Source: Deltaproteobacteria bacterium (GTDB lineage: Bacteria; Desulfobacterota; Syntrophia; Syntrophales; UBA6807). Taken from it: 53,174 nt of DNA. Position numbers and translations under genes: made by a program. The notes under the pieces are model-generated. The model worked only from the letters and a program-made list of their open reading frames with translations, had not been told where the DNA came from and did not search any database. Below are positions 17,689 through 26,961 of this stretch, one piece after another. Position 1 is the first letter of the stretch. The number at the start of each line of letters is the position of its first letter. Location: assembly GCA_016935565.1 (NCBI GenBank), contig JAFGQS010000118.1, positions 1-53,174 of the forward strand, given 5' to 3'.

Positions 17689-18111
17689 ATGAGGATACTG
17701 GGCATTGATTATGGAAGTAAACGATTGGGGCTTGCAGTGTGTGACGAACTGGGGCTGACTGCCCAGGGACTTACCACCATCACAAGAAAAAATCGGGAAA
17801 GGGATTTAGAAGAAATAGAAACGGTTATCAAACAGTATCATGTCGAAAAAATCGTCGTGGGATTTCCTTTGCGATTGGATGGTACGGAAGGTATCCAGTG
17901 CGAAAAAGTTAACAGGTTTGTCGACATCCTTGAATCGAGATTTTTGTTACCGATCGTAAAATGGGACGAAACACTGTCCACAAGAGAAGCGGAACAAATC
18001 CTGATCGAGGCAAATATGAGCCGGAAGAAGAGGAAGGGCGTCGTAGATAAACTCGCTGCTGCTATTATACTTCAGGGCTATCTGGATTACGTTAATCGAA
18101 CGAAGGATTAA
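17689..18111 (+). CDS. ruvX: RuvX/YqgF-type Holliday junction resolvase / rRNA processing nuclease
   Basis: RNase H-fold nuclease of the YqgF family, implicated in 16S rRNA end processing and possibly junction resolution. The first catalytic Asp is in ILGIDYGSKRLGLAVCD; VVGFPLRLDGTEG, KWDETLSTREAEQIL and VDKLAAAIILQGYLD complete the family pattern. Full length at 140 residues (E. coli 138). AAGGGG lies 7 nt before the ATG. It is followed 4 nt later by mltG, a common pairing. Confidence 0.95.
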   Translation: MRILGIDYGSKRLGLAVCDELGLTAQGLTTITRKNRERDLEEIETVIKQYHVEKIVVGFPLRLDGTEGIQCEKVNRFVDILESRFLLPIVKWDETLSTREAEQILIEANMSRKKRKGVVDKLAAAIILQGYLDYVNRTKD

Positions 18112-18115
18112 CTGT

Positions 18116-19147
18116 ATGGATATGAAGGGAAAGAAAAAACCTGCAACTCCTTTAATCCTCATCATATGGGCTGTCGCACTATCATTGGTGGTGTTCTATA
18201 CAGGGTATGTTTATTATGTGGATAGTCCTGTCAGTACGGAACCTCAGCAAGAATCAATAACCGTTGAAATTTCCAAAGGAGACAGCTTTACTGCCGTGAT
18301 GAATGCCTTGGAAGAAGTCGGTTTAATTAAGCACAGGAGATCATTCTATTTGTTGGCAATTCTCAGGGGAGCACCGAAACACATCAGGGCCGGTGAGTAT
18401 GAACTTGATACTTCAATGACTCCCAGAGAAATACTCGATAAATTCCTGAAAGGTGAAATTAAAGGGTATCGCATACCTATCCCGGAGGGATTTACGGTGC
18501 GCCAAATTGCCTCGCGTCTATCTCATTGGAGACTTGTGGACGAGGAAGCATTCACGGAACGTGCGTATAATAAAGATTTCCTGGCATCACTCTATATACC
18601 CGGTGACAGCATTGAAGGATATCTTTTCCCGGATACCTATATATTGACACGATCGATGGGAGAAGAAGAAATAATGAGATTTATGGTCAGGCGCTTCCGA
18701 CAGAAGGTTACATCGGCAATGATGCAACGAGCAGGCGAACTTGGATTCACCTTTGAAGAGATTCTGATCCTTGCATCCATCATTGAAAAGGAGGGAGGAT
18801 TAAATGAAAACAAACCGTTGATAGCGGCAGTTTTTCACAACAGGTTGAAAAAAGGAATGAGACTGCAAAGCGATCCGACCGTCATTTACGGCATTGAAAA
18901 ATTCAATGGTAACCTGACAAAAAAACATTTGAAAAAAACAACGCTCTACAATACATACCGGATTGAAGGACTGCCACCCGGGCCGATCTGCAATCCGGGA
19001 ATCGATTCGATCATGGCCGCTCTTTATCCCGCACCGGTAAACTACCTTTTTTTTGTGTCAAAAAATGATGGGTCCCACCACTTTTCGGCCGATCTGGCCA
19101 ACCACAATAAAGCGGTCATAAAGTATCAGATTAAAAGAAGAAGATAA
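18116..19147 (+). CDS. mltG: endolytic murein transglycosylase MltG
   Basis: Inner-membrane lytic transglycosylase that cuts nascent glycan strands and sets their length. An N-terminal membrane span (LILIIWAVALSLVVFYTGYV) is followed by a LysM-like subdomain (VEISKGDSFTAVMNALEEVGLI). The YceG catalytic domain contains ILASIIEKEG, with the catalytic Glu, and then RLQSDPTVIYGI and TYRIEGLPPGPICNPG. The length of 343 is typical. It precedes the dcw promoter and fits functionally with peptidoglycan synthesis there. Confidence 0.96.
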   Translation: MDMKGKKKPATPLILIIWAVALSLVVFYTGYVYYVDSPVSTEPQQESITVEISKGDSFTAVMNALEEVGLIKHRRSFYLLAILRGAPKHIRAGEYELDTSMTPREILDKFLKGEIKGYRIPIPEGFTVRQIASRLSHWRLVDEEAFTERAYNKDFLASLYIPGDSIEGYLFPDTYILTRSMGEEEIMRFMVRRFRQKVTSAMMQRAGELGFTFEEILILASIIEKEGGLNENKPLIAAVFHNRLKKGMRLQSDPTVIYGIEKFNGNLTKKHLKKTTLYNTYRIEGLPPGPICNPGIDSIMAALYPAPVNYLFFVSKNDGSHHFSADLANHNKAVIKYQIKRRR

Positions 19148-19157
19148 TAAATTTTCC

Positions 19158-19186
19158 TTGACAAAAGAAATGGACACCTCTATATT
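19158..19186 (+). promoter_or_regulatory. sigma-70 promoter of the dcw cluster
   Basis: A perfect TTGACA (19158-19163) and TATATT (19181-19186) are separated by exactly 17 nt, just after the mltG stop. Transcription would start near 19193, directly in front of the GTGGA boxes. Confidence 0.85.
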
Positions 19187-19194
19187 CACATCTA

Positions 19195-19220
19195 GTGGAG
19201 CAAAGTGGATGATTGTGGAG
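19195..19220 (+). promoter_or_regulatory. three GTGGA boxes: probable MraZ operator
   Basis: GTGGAG (19195-19200), GTGGAT (19205-19210) and GTGGAG (19215-19220) repeat at an exact 10-bp period. MraZ of E. coli is known to bind short G-rich direct repeats of about 10-bp period at the mra promoter. Here the boxes cover about +2 to +27 of the predicted transcript and include the mraZ ribosome site, so MraZ could repress its own operon. Confidence 0.75.
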
Positions 19221-19231
19221 GGGGTTATCCG

Positions 19232-19678
19232 TTGTCAGTATTCAGGGGCAGATATTACCACACCATTGATGGAAAAGGCAGAATTATTTTTCCAGCCAAG
19301 CTGCGAGAGATCTTTGCGCAAAAATACGACAACAGAATGGTCATAACGAATTGGGATAGCTACCTTCTTGTTTTCCCGTACGAGGAGTGGACCGTTATTG
19401 AGCAAAAGATCTTTCAACAGTCTATTATCAGAAGGGAGGTGCGGGCATTCCAGCGTCTTTTCATGTCGGGTGCTGTAGACTGTACCTTTGATTCACAGAG
19501 AAGGGTTCTCGTACCACCCGCACTGAGGGAATATGCACAACTTGAAAAAGAGATAGTCATGGCGGGAATGGGTCGGAGTATCGAAATCTGGAACAAAGAA
19601 CGATTTGAGGCAGAGCTGGACAAATCGAGTCAGGATATTGAGATCTACAGCGATTATATGGCTGATTTAGGAATATAA
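19232..19678 (+). CDS. mraZ: MraZ transcriptional regulator of the dcw cluster
   Basis: Ring-forming DNA-binding protein of the AbrB/SpoVT-like fold that represses the dcw operon. The product carries two MraZ repeats: RGRYYHTIDGKGRIIFPAKLR and the second with VDCTFDSQRRVLVPPALREYA. I choose the TTG at 19232 because it follows GGAGGGGG by 7 nt and gives the usual MSVFRGRYYHTID beginning. The longer frame from GTG at 19205 would start inside an operator box. About 148 residues, standard length. The stop overlaps the rsmH ATG by one base. Confidence 0.95.
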   Translation: MSVFRGRYYHTIDGKGRIIFPAKLREIFAQKYDNRMVITNWDSYLLVFPYEEWTVIEQKIFQQSIIRREVRAFQRLFMSGAVDCTFDSQRRVLVPPALREYAQLEKEIVMAGMGRSIEIWNKERFEAELDKSSQDIEIYSDYMADLGI

Positions 19679-20616
19679 TGGGGTCATCCTTTCACACACC
19701 TGTCATGCTGAAAGAGGCAGTCGATTCTCTCAACTGCCGATCGGGGGGTATTATTCTGGATGGAACTATCGGCGGTGGCGGACATGCCTGTGAAATATTA
19801 AAACGAACAGACCCGGACGGGGTTCTTGTCGGGATTGACCTGGATGACGATGCCCTTCGTGAATCGCGACGAAAATTGGAACCGTTCAGTGAAAGAGTCT
19901 TCTTAAAGCAGGGTAATTTTGCCGATATGAAAACGATCCTGTCAAGCTTGAATATAAAAGCAGTCGATGGCATTCTTTTGGATCTGGGGGTTTCTTCTCA
20001 CCAGCTTGAAACGGCGACAAGGGGTTTCACCTTTTCCTCAGAGGCACCTCTCGACATGAGGATGAATCAAATGAGTGGCTTCAGCGCCTACGATCTCGTC
20101 AACACTGCCTCGGAACGAGAGCTGGAACTGATTCTCCGCGATTATGGAGAGGAATTCAGGGCCCGGAGAATAGTTGCGGCAATATCGACACAAAGAAAAT
20201 CGGCACCGATACGAACAACGCGTGAGCTTGCCGAAATTATTGTTCATGCCATGCCTCGTCCGGTCAAACGAAGAAGAGTTCACCCGGCAACAAAGACCTT
20301 TCAGGCCCTCCGAATTGCCGTAAATGACGAGCTGGCAAACCTTCACAAGTCACTTAATGACGGCATTGATCTCCTCAGAAAGAGTGGCAGGGTTTCCGTT
20401 ATTTCATTTCATTCTCTCGAAGACAGAATAGTGAAGAATGTATTTCGTTCCTGGGAAAAAGGGTGTGTCTGTCCTCCTGATTTTCCGGTGTGTTCCTGCA
20501 ATAGAAAGAAGAAGCTTAAAGTGATAACGAAAAAACCGATCACTCCCGGCGAGGCTGAAATAAATTTCAATCCACGGGCACGAAGTGCCCGTCTCAGGAC
20601 AGCGGAAAGAGTCTGA
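19678..20616 (+). CDS. rsmH: 16S rRNA (cytosine1402-N4)-methyltransferase
   Basis: SAM-dependent methyltransferase that modifies C1402 in the decoding centre (formerly MraW). Motifs are FHTPVMLKEAVD, LDGTIGGGGHACEIL (SAM site), VDGILLDLGVSSHQLE, FSSEAPLDMRM, PATKTFQALRIAVN and SVISFHSLEDRIVK. The C-terminus has CVCPPDFPVCSCNRKKKL, the cysteine-bearing tail common in this family. Full length at 312 residues; translationally coupled to mraZ. Confidence 0.98.
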   Translation: MGSSFHTPVMLKEAVDSLNCRSGGIILDGTIGGGGHACEILKRTDPDGVLVGIDLDDDALRESRRKLEPFSERVFLKQGNFADMKTILSSLNIKAVDGILLDLGVSSHQLETATRGFTFSSEAPLDMRMNQMSGFSAYDLVNTASERELELILRDYGEEFRARRIVAAISTQRKSAPIRTTRELAEIIVHAMPRPVKRRRVHPATKTFQALRIAVNDELANLHKSLNDGIDLLRKSGRVSVISFHSLEDRIVKNVFRSWEKGCVCPPDFPVCSCNRKKKLKVITKKPITPGEAEINFNPRARSARLRTAERV

Positions 20617-20617
20617 C

Positions 20618-20920
20618 ATGACACGGGCAAGGACGGTAAAAATTTCAGAACGTATCGGCATTCGATGCTCATCATTTATATGGATTGCGCTGGTGTTGAT
20701 GGTTATCTTTCTTGTCTATGTTTGGTGTCATATCAATATTACCGGGCTTAACTATGACATAGCAGAAGAAGTGAAATTCAAGGACAGGCTCTTAAAAGAA
20801 AACAGCGAGTTAAAAATGGAAATACAGATGTTGAAATCTCCCGGCCGTGTTGAGGCATTTGCGAGGGATCAATTGGGGATGCATTATCCGGACAAAGAGC
20901 AGGTGATAGTTATAAAATGA
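20618..20920 (+). CDS. ftsL: cell division protein FtsL
   Basis: Small bitopic division protein that acts with FtsB/FtsQ and activates FtsW-FtsI. ATG at 20618 lies just after the rsmH stop with AAAGAG upstream. The product has about 100 residues: a short basic cytoplasmic tail, one membrane span (FIWIALVLMVIFLVYVW), then a coiled-coil (KFKDRLLKENSELKMEIQML) and SPGRVEAFARDQLGM, typical of FtsL/FtsB-type proteins. Position between rsmH and ftsI supports the name. It overlaps ftsI by ATGA. Confidence 0.92.
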   Translation: MTRARTVKISERIGIRCSSFIWIALVLMVIFLVYVWCHINITGLNYDIAEEVKFKDRLLKENSELKMEIQMLKSPGRVEAFARDQLGMHYPDKEQVIVIK

Positions 20921-22887
20921 CCAATCAAGCGAGAAAGTGGCTCAGATTCAGGATTGTAACGGTATTGATCTTCTTCTCAATACTGTTTGTTGCTCTTGTG
21001 TCGCGGGCATTCCAGCTCCAGATCTTATCCCGGGATGCCTTGAAGGCAAAGGCCGAAAAGCAGCATACAAGAATCCTGAAGATTCAAACAGAGCGGGGTC
21101 ATATATTCGATCGGAACGGAAAGGTTCTTGCGGCAAGCTTTGTGGTTGATTCCGTTTACGCCGATCCCTCACAGATCAAGGATCATAAAGGTGTTTCAGT
21201 GAAGCTTGCATCGGCCCTTGGTTTGAAAAAAAGAAACGTGATGGAGAAACTCTCAAAGGATAAAAAATTTTGCTGGATTGCGAGAAAGATTTCTCCGAAA
21301 CAATCGCAGGCGATAAAAAAGCTGAACGTGGATGGTATCTATCTTATAAAGGAGCCGAAGCGTTATTACACCAATAAGGGGTTGGCCGGCCATCTTCTCG
21401 GATTTGTAGGGATGGATTCGGAGGGACTGGCAGGACTCGAACTCAAATACAACGAATACCTGAAAGGTGCATCGAAACGAGTGTCATGGGGAAAAGATGC
21501 TCGAGGACATAGATTTTATCTGGAGGATGGTGACGGAAGCAAAGAAGTCGGCGGAAGTTGCAACCTGATACTAACAATCGACAGCAGAATCCAACATATT
21601 GTTGAAGTTCAATTGCAGAAAGCAGTTGAAGAAACCGGTTCTAAAGGGGGTATTACCGTTGTTATGGATCCCCGAACGGGAGAAATCCTTGCAATGGCAT
21701 GTGAACCGGGATTTAATCCTACCGTCTTTTCCGACTATTCAAGTGATATAAGGCGTAACAAAGCAATCGCCGATTGTTTTGACCCCGGTTCAGTTTTCAA
21801 ACCGTTTGTTGTCGCGGCCGCATTGGAAGAAGGCGTTGTAGAATATGATGAACTGTTTGATTGTGAAAATGGAGCGTTTGTAGTCGGAAGAAAGGTTATC
21901 CATGAAGCGGAAGGTGAGAAATACGGACTTCTCACATTACGTGAAATCCTCAAACATTCCAGCAATATCGGTTCTGCCAAAGTTGCACAAAAGCTTGGGA
22001 AAGAAAGGCTCTATCAGTATGTGAGAAAGTTTGGATTTGGTACCCGGACAGCCATTGATTTGCCAGGTGAAGCTGCCGGTATTATAAGGAACCCTCAACA
22101 CTGGACGGACGTTGATTTTGCCACGATAGCCTTTGGACAGGGTGTATCGGTGACGGCAATACAAACGATCACGGCTATGTCTGCCATTGCAAATCAGGGT
22201 GTTATGATAAAACCGTATGTCGTCCGTGGTTTAGTGGATAAGAATGGGAAGGTCATAAAGGAATTTACACCGACTGTCGTGGGGAGAACTGTTTCACCTC
22301 TTACGGCCCACAGAATTACGTCGTTTTTAACGGGGGTTGTCAGTGATGACGATGGTACCGGCCAGAATGCTCGCATTGAAAACGTGGCAGTAGCGGGTAA
22401 AACGGGGACCTCTCAGAAATTTGATTTTGATGCCGGTTTCTATTCATCTGATAAGGTCAAGGCTTCATTTCTCGGATTTTTTCCGGCTGAAGACCCCCAG
22501 ATAACGATTCTCGTCATTCTCGATGAGCCCCAGACGAAAAAGTGGGGAGGCCAGGCAGCAGCGCCCGTTTTTAAAACTATTTCGGAACAAATATTACGGC
22601 GATTCCATCGAAACGTAGGCGAACAGGAACTTATTGCGGATGAAGAAAATAGAGAACTAAAGAAGATTTCAAGCTCTGAAGCGCCCAACGGTCAGAAAGA
22701 TATGGATGAATCGGTCATGCCTGATTTCAGAGGTATGTCAATGAGGGAAATTGTTACAATCGCCCGTGAACGGGACTTGAATCTTGAAATTATCGGCAGC
22801 GGTTGGGCTGTAAACCAGAAGCCGATTCCAGGATCGCCCATTATGAACCAGCTGTATTGTAAAATTTTGATGAGCCCCGGTTATTGA
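20917..22887 (+). CDS. ftsI: peptidoglycan transpeptidase FtsI (PBP3) with PASTA domain
   Basis: Septal class B penicillin-binding protein that cross-links new wall with FtsW. An N-terminal membrane anchor is followed by the pedestal domain (ERGHIFDRNGKVLA). The transpeptidase domain has SxxK as SVFK (Ser near 292), SSN near 348 and KTGT near 494. The last about 50 residues (MPDFRGMSMREIVTIARERD...) form a single PASTA domain, common in deltaproteobacterial and Gram-positive PBPs but not in E. coli FtsI. The start overlaps ftsL by 4 nt. Confidence 0.96.
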   Translation: MTNQARKWLRFRIVTVLIFFSILFVALVSRAFQLQILSRDALKAKAEKQHTRILKIQTERGHIFDRNGKVLAASFVVDSVYADPSQIKDHKGVSVKLASALGLKKRNVMEKLSKDKKFCWIARKISPKQSQAIKKLNVDGIYLIKEPKRYYTNKGLAGHLLGFVGMDSEGLAGLELKYNEYLKGASKRVSWGKDARGHRFYLEDGDGSKEVGGSCNLILTIDSRIQHIVEVQLQKAVEETGSKGGITVVMDPRTGEILAMACEPGFNPTVFSDYSSDIRRNKAIADCFDPGSVFKPFVVAAALEEGVVEYDELFDCENGAFVVGRKVIHEAEGEKYGLLTLREILKHSSNIGSAKVAQKLGKERLYQYVRKFGFGTRTAIDLPGEAAGIIRNPQHWTDVDFATIAFGQGVSVTAIQTITAMSAIANQGVMIKPYVVRGLVDKNGKVIKEFTPTVVGRTVSPLTAHRITSFLTGVVSDDDGTGQNARIENVAVAGKTGTSQKFDFDAGFYSSDKVKASFLGFFPAEDPQITILVILDEPQTKKWGGQAAAPVFKTISEQILRRFHRNVGEQELIADEENRELKKISSSEAPNGQKDMDESVMPDFRGMSMREIVTIARERDLNLEIIGSGWAVNQKPIPGSPIMNQLYCKILMSPGY

Positions 22888-22897
22888 AGAGGTTATT

Positions 22898-24418
22898 GTG
22901 GAACTTTCAGAACTGATCAGAGAACTGGATGTCATAACTATCTCGGGAGAAGAAGCAGGCACTGTTTCGGATATCTGCTATGACTCGCGAAAGTGTGAAA
23001 GAGACTCACTGTTTGTGGCCGTACCGGGGCTTAAATATGACGGTCACAATTATATTTCCGAAGCAATCAGGAGGGGAGCACGCTCTATAATTCATGAGAA
23101 GGACGTTCCCCCCAATCCGGGTGTTTCATTCATCAGGGTGGAGAACAGTCGACGGGTTCTGGGAAAGCTTGCAAAAAAATTTTTTCACAATCCGACGTCT
23201 GAACTATGTTTGATCGGAGTTACGGGAACGAACGGAAAAACGACGGTTACCTATTTGCTGGAGTCGATTCTCGAGGCAGCCGGTTTTCATGTCGGCGTTA
23301 TCGGCACAATCAACTATAGATTTGGCGGTGACACATTTGAGACCAGCATCACGACACCCGAGTCCCTCGATTTGCAGAGAATTTTCAGAAATATGGTCGA
23401 CGCCGGCATTACACATGTCATCATGGAAGTTTCATCCCATGCCCTTGATCTCGGTCGGGTTGACGATTGTGAATATGATATTGGAATATTTACGAATCTT
23501 TCTCAGGATCATCTCGATTACCACTATACGTTTGATAATTACTTTCTCGCAAAGAGACGATTCTTCAGCGATATCCTGAAAGAGGGGAAAAAGATGATTA
23601 TAAACGTTGATGATTCGTGGGGAAGACGGTTGTTTGAAGAAATGGATGACTCGGTGTTGACCTTTGGCATCAAACATCAAACCCATGTATCTTCGGATGA
23701 CTATACTCTCTCCCTGAACGGCATCAATGCAACGGTAAAAACGCCGAGAGGAAACATCTCCATAACGTCTCCCATGATAGGAAAGTTCAATTTGTATAAT
23801 ATTCTTGCATCAGCGGCAGCGGCGACAGTCATTCAAATACCGGAAAAATACATCCAGGCTGGAATCAAAGGACTGGAAAGTGTTCCCGGTCGCCTTGAAA
23901 AAGTGAGCGAAAGTGATGAGCCTGCTATTTTTGTCGATTATGCCCATACGGAAGATGCTCTCAAAAGCGTCCTTGAGAATCTATCTGAATTTAAAACAAA
24001 GAAAATCATTACCGTTTTCGGCTGCGGCGGTGACAGAGATCGAGGGAAAAGGCCCCTTATGGGGAGAGCGGCGGCGGAATTCAGTGATCTTGCCATTGTC
24101 ACATCGGACAATCCACGAACGGAAAACCCACTTGCCATCATTGACGAGATAGAAAAGGGAGTACGATCCGACACGATGAGAAAATATCGTTCTCAGGATT
24201 ATCATAGCGGCTTTGATGAGAAGGGATATATCGTTATTCCTGATCGTACGGAAGCCATAAATCTGGCCATACGTATTGCCGAACAGGACGATATTGTACT
24301 TATAGCCGGTAAGGGACATGAGGATTATCAAATCATAGGCGAAACAAAAATATGGTTTGACGATACAGTGGTTGCCCGAAAGGCTCTCGAACAACGTCGT
24401 TCCGGGAGGGCAGGGTGA
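22898..24418 (+). CDS. murE: UDP-MurNAc-tripeptide synthetase MurE (meso-DAP adding)
   Basis: ATP-dependent ligase adding the third stem-peptide residue to UDP-MurNAc-L-Ala-D-Glu. The P-loop is GVTGTNGKTT (about 107-116), with the Mur ligase motif HVIMEVSSHALDLGRV and the metal/carbamate lysine region. The DNPR motif near residue 404 is the signature of meso-diaminopimelate specificity, as expected in a Gram-negative. GTG start with AGAGG 5 nt upstream. 506 residues, usual size. Confidence 0.97.
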   Translation: MELSELIRELDVITISGEEAGTVSDICYDSRKCERDSLFVAVPGLKYDGHNYISEAIRRGARSIIHEKDVPPNPGVSFIRVENSRRVLGKLAKKFFHNPTSELCLIGVTGTNGKTTVTYLLESILEAAGFHVGVIGTINYRFGGDTFETSITTPESLDLQRIFRNMVDAGITHVIMEVSSHALDLGRVDDCEYDIGIFTNLSQDHLDYHYTFDNYFLAKRRFFSDILKEGKKMIINVDDSWGRRLFEEMDDSVLTFGIKHQTHVSSDDYTLSLNGINATVKTPRGNISITSPMIGKFNLYNILASAAAATVIQIPEKYIQAGIKGLESVPGRLEKVSESDEPAIFVDYAHTEDALKSVLENLSEFKTKKIITVFGCGGDRDRGKRPLMGRAAAEFSDLAIVTSDNPRTENPLAIIDEIEKGVRSDTMRKYRSQDYHSGFDEKGYIVIPDRTEAINLAIRIAEQDDIVLIAGKGHEDYQIIGETKIWFDDTVVARKALEQRRSGRAG

Positions 24419-25872
24419 AAGAAAAGCAGCGTCCGGCTTTCACGGTCGAGGAAATTATCAAAGCGACGGGCGGGAGTCTCATTCGAGGGAGAGTGGAGCA
24501 GTGTGTAGCGGGAATATCGACGGATTCAAGAACTGTGAGCAAAGATAATCTTTTCATTCCTCTCGCGGGAGAACGATATGACGGACACGCTTTTATCAAC
24601 AACGCTGTCAATAAAGGAGCAACGGGCATCCTCGTTCAACGGGGGAGGGAGGGAGATACCATTGGTATTCCCGGTCATATTTGCATCATTTCCGTTGATG
24701 ATACGCTGAATGCATACGGAGATATTGCCGGTTCATGGAGGAATCGGTTTGACATACCGGTCATTGCCGTTACGGGAAGTTCGGGAAAGACAACCACAAA
24801 GGAGATGATAGCGGCCACAACAGGATTGTCGAAGACCGTATTAAAGAACAGGGGTAACCTTAATAATCTCGTTGGGCTTCCATTAACCTTGCTGGAGATG
24901 AATTCGGATCACCAGGTAGCGGTTCTTGAAATGGGAACGAACAGGCCGGGAGAAATTGCACGACTGACAGAAATAGCACGGCCTTATGTCGGTGTTATTA
25001 CCAATGTCGGACCGGCTCACTTAGCGGGTCTGAAATCGCTTGAAGGGGTTCGCGAAGAAAAAGGGACTCTCTTTTCCACGATGGAACAAGAGGGTGTGGC
25101 AGTTGTTAATTATGACGATCAGGCGGTAGTGACGGCGGCACAATCGTGGAGGGGTAAACGTATTACGTTCGGCACGCACAGAGATGCATATGTCCGTGCA
25201 GAGGAGGTTACACAAAAGGGGGCTTCAGGATTACATTTTATCCTTATAATCGGTGAAGAACGGAGAGAGGTTTCCCTGCCGGTCCTTGGTGTACACAATG
25301 TGCATAATGCACTGGCTGCCGCAGCCTGTTCGTGGTCATTAGACATTGATATTGATGATATCTGCCGGGGCTTGGCGACGGTTGCACAGGTTGATGGACG
25401 AATGGAATTTCATTCATTAATGAACGGCACATATCTCATCGATGACACCTATAACGCCAATCCATCATCGGTACGAGAAGCACTGAGGTCTTTAAAAGAA
25501 CTGAAAGGAATATACAGGAGCATCATGATTTTCGGTGACATGCTTGAACTGGGAGATGATGCAGAGGAGATACATGAAGATATCGGGAGATATATGGCAG
25601 ACACCGGTGTCGATATGATCTTCCTGAGAGGAAAATTCTCACAAAGAGTGGCATCGGGTGCGAAAAAACACGGGTTCCCCGGCGATCGGATATTCTTTAT
25701 TGATGATCCTGCGGAAGCAGCGGTTCGTGTGAAGACGTATCTGAAGGAAGGTGACTGGGTATTAATCAAGGGATCTCGAAAGATGAAGATGGAAGAAGTC
25801 TCGGCTTCAATTATAGCTATATGTGGTGAGAAACGGGGACAGAAAAATCCGCATACGAGGATCAAGTCGTGA
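24415..25872 (+). CDS. murF: UDP-MurNAc-tripeptide D-Ala-D-Ala ligase MurF
   Basis: Adds the D-Ala-D-Ala dipeptide to complete the cytoplasmic UDP-MurNAc-pentapeptide. The P-loop is [14 protein letters not shown], followed by [46 protein letters not shown] and [15 protein letters not shown], all canonical for MurF. The GTG start overlaps the murE TGA (GTGA) and has GGGAGG just before it. 485 residues. No ddl gene for the dipeptide is found in this cluster. Confidence 0.97.
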   Translation: MKEKQRPAFTVEEIIKATGGSLIRGRVEQCVAGISTDSRTVSKDNLFIPLAGERYDGHAFINNAVNKGATGILVQRGREGDTIGIPGHICIISVDDTLNAYGDIAGSWRNRFDIPVIAVTGSSGKTTTKEMIAATTGLSKTVLKNRGNLNNLVGLPLTLLEMNSDHQVAVLEMGTNRPGEIARLTEIARPYVGVITNVGPAHLAGLKSLEGVREEKGTLFSTMEQEGVAVVNYDDQAVVTAAQSWRGKRITFGTHRDAYVRAEEVTQKGASGLHFILIIGEERREVSLPVLGVHNVHNALAAAACSWSLDIDIDDICRGLATVAQVDGRMEFHSLMNGTYLIDDTYNANPSSVREALRSLKELKGIYRSIMIFGDMLELGDDAEEIHEDIGRYMADTGVDMIFLRGKFSQRVASGAKKHGFPGDRIFFIDDPAEAAVRVKTYLKEGDWVLIKGSRKMKMEEVSASIIAICGEKRGQKNPHTRIKS

Positions 25873-26948
25873 TTTATCATCTCTTATATCCACTGAGTGA
25901 TACAATTTCTTACTTTAACGTATTTCGTTACATAACGTTCCGGACGATCTATGCAACGATAACGGCTCTGGTGATATGTTTTTTCCTCGGCCCCTGGATT
26001 ATTCGTAAACTTGAGGCACTGCGAGTCGGTCAGCCCATCAGAGACGATGGTCCCGATTCTCATCTCTCAAAAAAGGGAACACCTACCATGGGTGGTCTCC
26101 TTATTATCTTCTCTGTTGTCATATCGACACTTCTCTGGGCAAAACTCACGGTGGATTATGTGTGGTTTGTTCTCATGATAACGGTGGGATATGGTCTGAT
26201 TGGTTTTTCAGACGATTACCGGAAGCTGACAACTGAGAGCAGTAAAGGAATACCGGGAAAGGTAAGGCTTATGGGCGAAATCATCCTGGCCCTTGTTGTC
26301 GGTCTTTTCCTGTATGTGAAGCCGGGATTTAACTCACATGTGACCATACCGTTTTTTAAGACCATTTTACCGGACCTGGGGTGGGGATATATCATTTTTT
26401 CAGCGTTCATTATTGTCGGTACAGCCAATGCGGTAAATCTGACGGATGGACTGGACGGCCTTGCCATCGGACCGGCGACAATCTGTTTTGCCACCTATCT
26501 CCTGTTTGCCTATCTTGCAGGTAATATAAAAATATCGGCATATTTGCAGATACCCTATGTGGCAGGAACAGGAGAATTAGCCGTCTTTTGCGGGGCTATG
26601 GTGGGCTCAGGGATTGGATTTCTCTGGTATAACACATATCCCGCGCAGATTTTCATGGGTGATGTGGGTTCGCTTTCCCTGGGCGGTGCCCTTGGAACCG
26701 TTGCCGTTCTGACAAAACAGGAAGTCCTTCTGGCAATCGTTGGGGGGATATTCGTTGTTGAGACAATTTCCGTCATATTCCAGGTAGGGTGGTTTAAAGT
26801 ATCAAACGGAAAACGCATATTTAAGATGGCTCCCATTCATCATCACTTTGAGCTGAAAGGGTGGGCGGAACCAAAGGTGATTGTGCGTTTCTGGATTATA
26901 TCACTGATTCTTGCACTCGTTGCCATGAGTACATTGAAGTTACGATAA
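25869..26948 (+). CDS. mraY: phospho-MurNAc-pentapeptide translocase MraY
   Basis: Ten-span membrane enzyme that transfers phospho-MurNAc-pentapeptide to undecaprenyl phosphate, making lipid I. Motifs are [22 protein letters not shown] (the Asp-Asp pair), [27 protein letters not shown] and [13 protein letters not shown]. The length of 359 is typical. GTG start overlapping the murF stop. Confidence 0.98.
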   Translation: MIYHLLYPLSDTISYFNVFRYITFRTIYATITALVICFFLGPWIIRKLEALRVGQPIRDDGPDSHLSKKGTPTMGGLLIIFSVVISTLLWAKLTVDYVWFVLMITVGYGLIGFSDDYRKLTTESSKGIPGKVRLMGEIILALVVGLFLYVKPGFNSHVTIPFFKTILPDLGWGYIIFSAFIIVGTANAVNLTDGLDGLAIGPATICFATYLLFAYLAGNIKISAYLQIPYVAGTGELAVFCGAMVGSGIGFLWYNTYPAQIFMGDVGSLSLGGALGTVAVLTKQEVLLAIVGGIFVVETISVIFQVGWFKVSNGKRIFKMAPIHHHFELKGWAEPKVIVRFWIISLILALVAMSTLKLR

Positions 26949-26961
26949 GGAGAGAGGCTCT

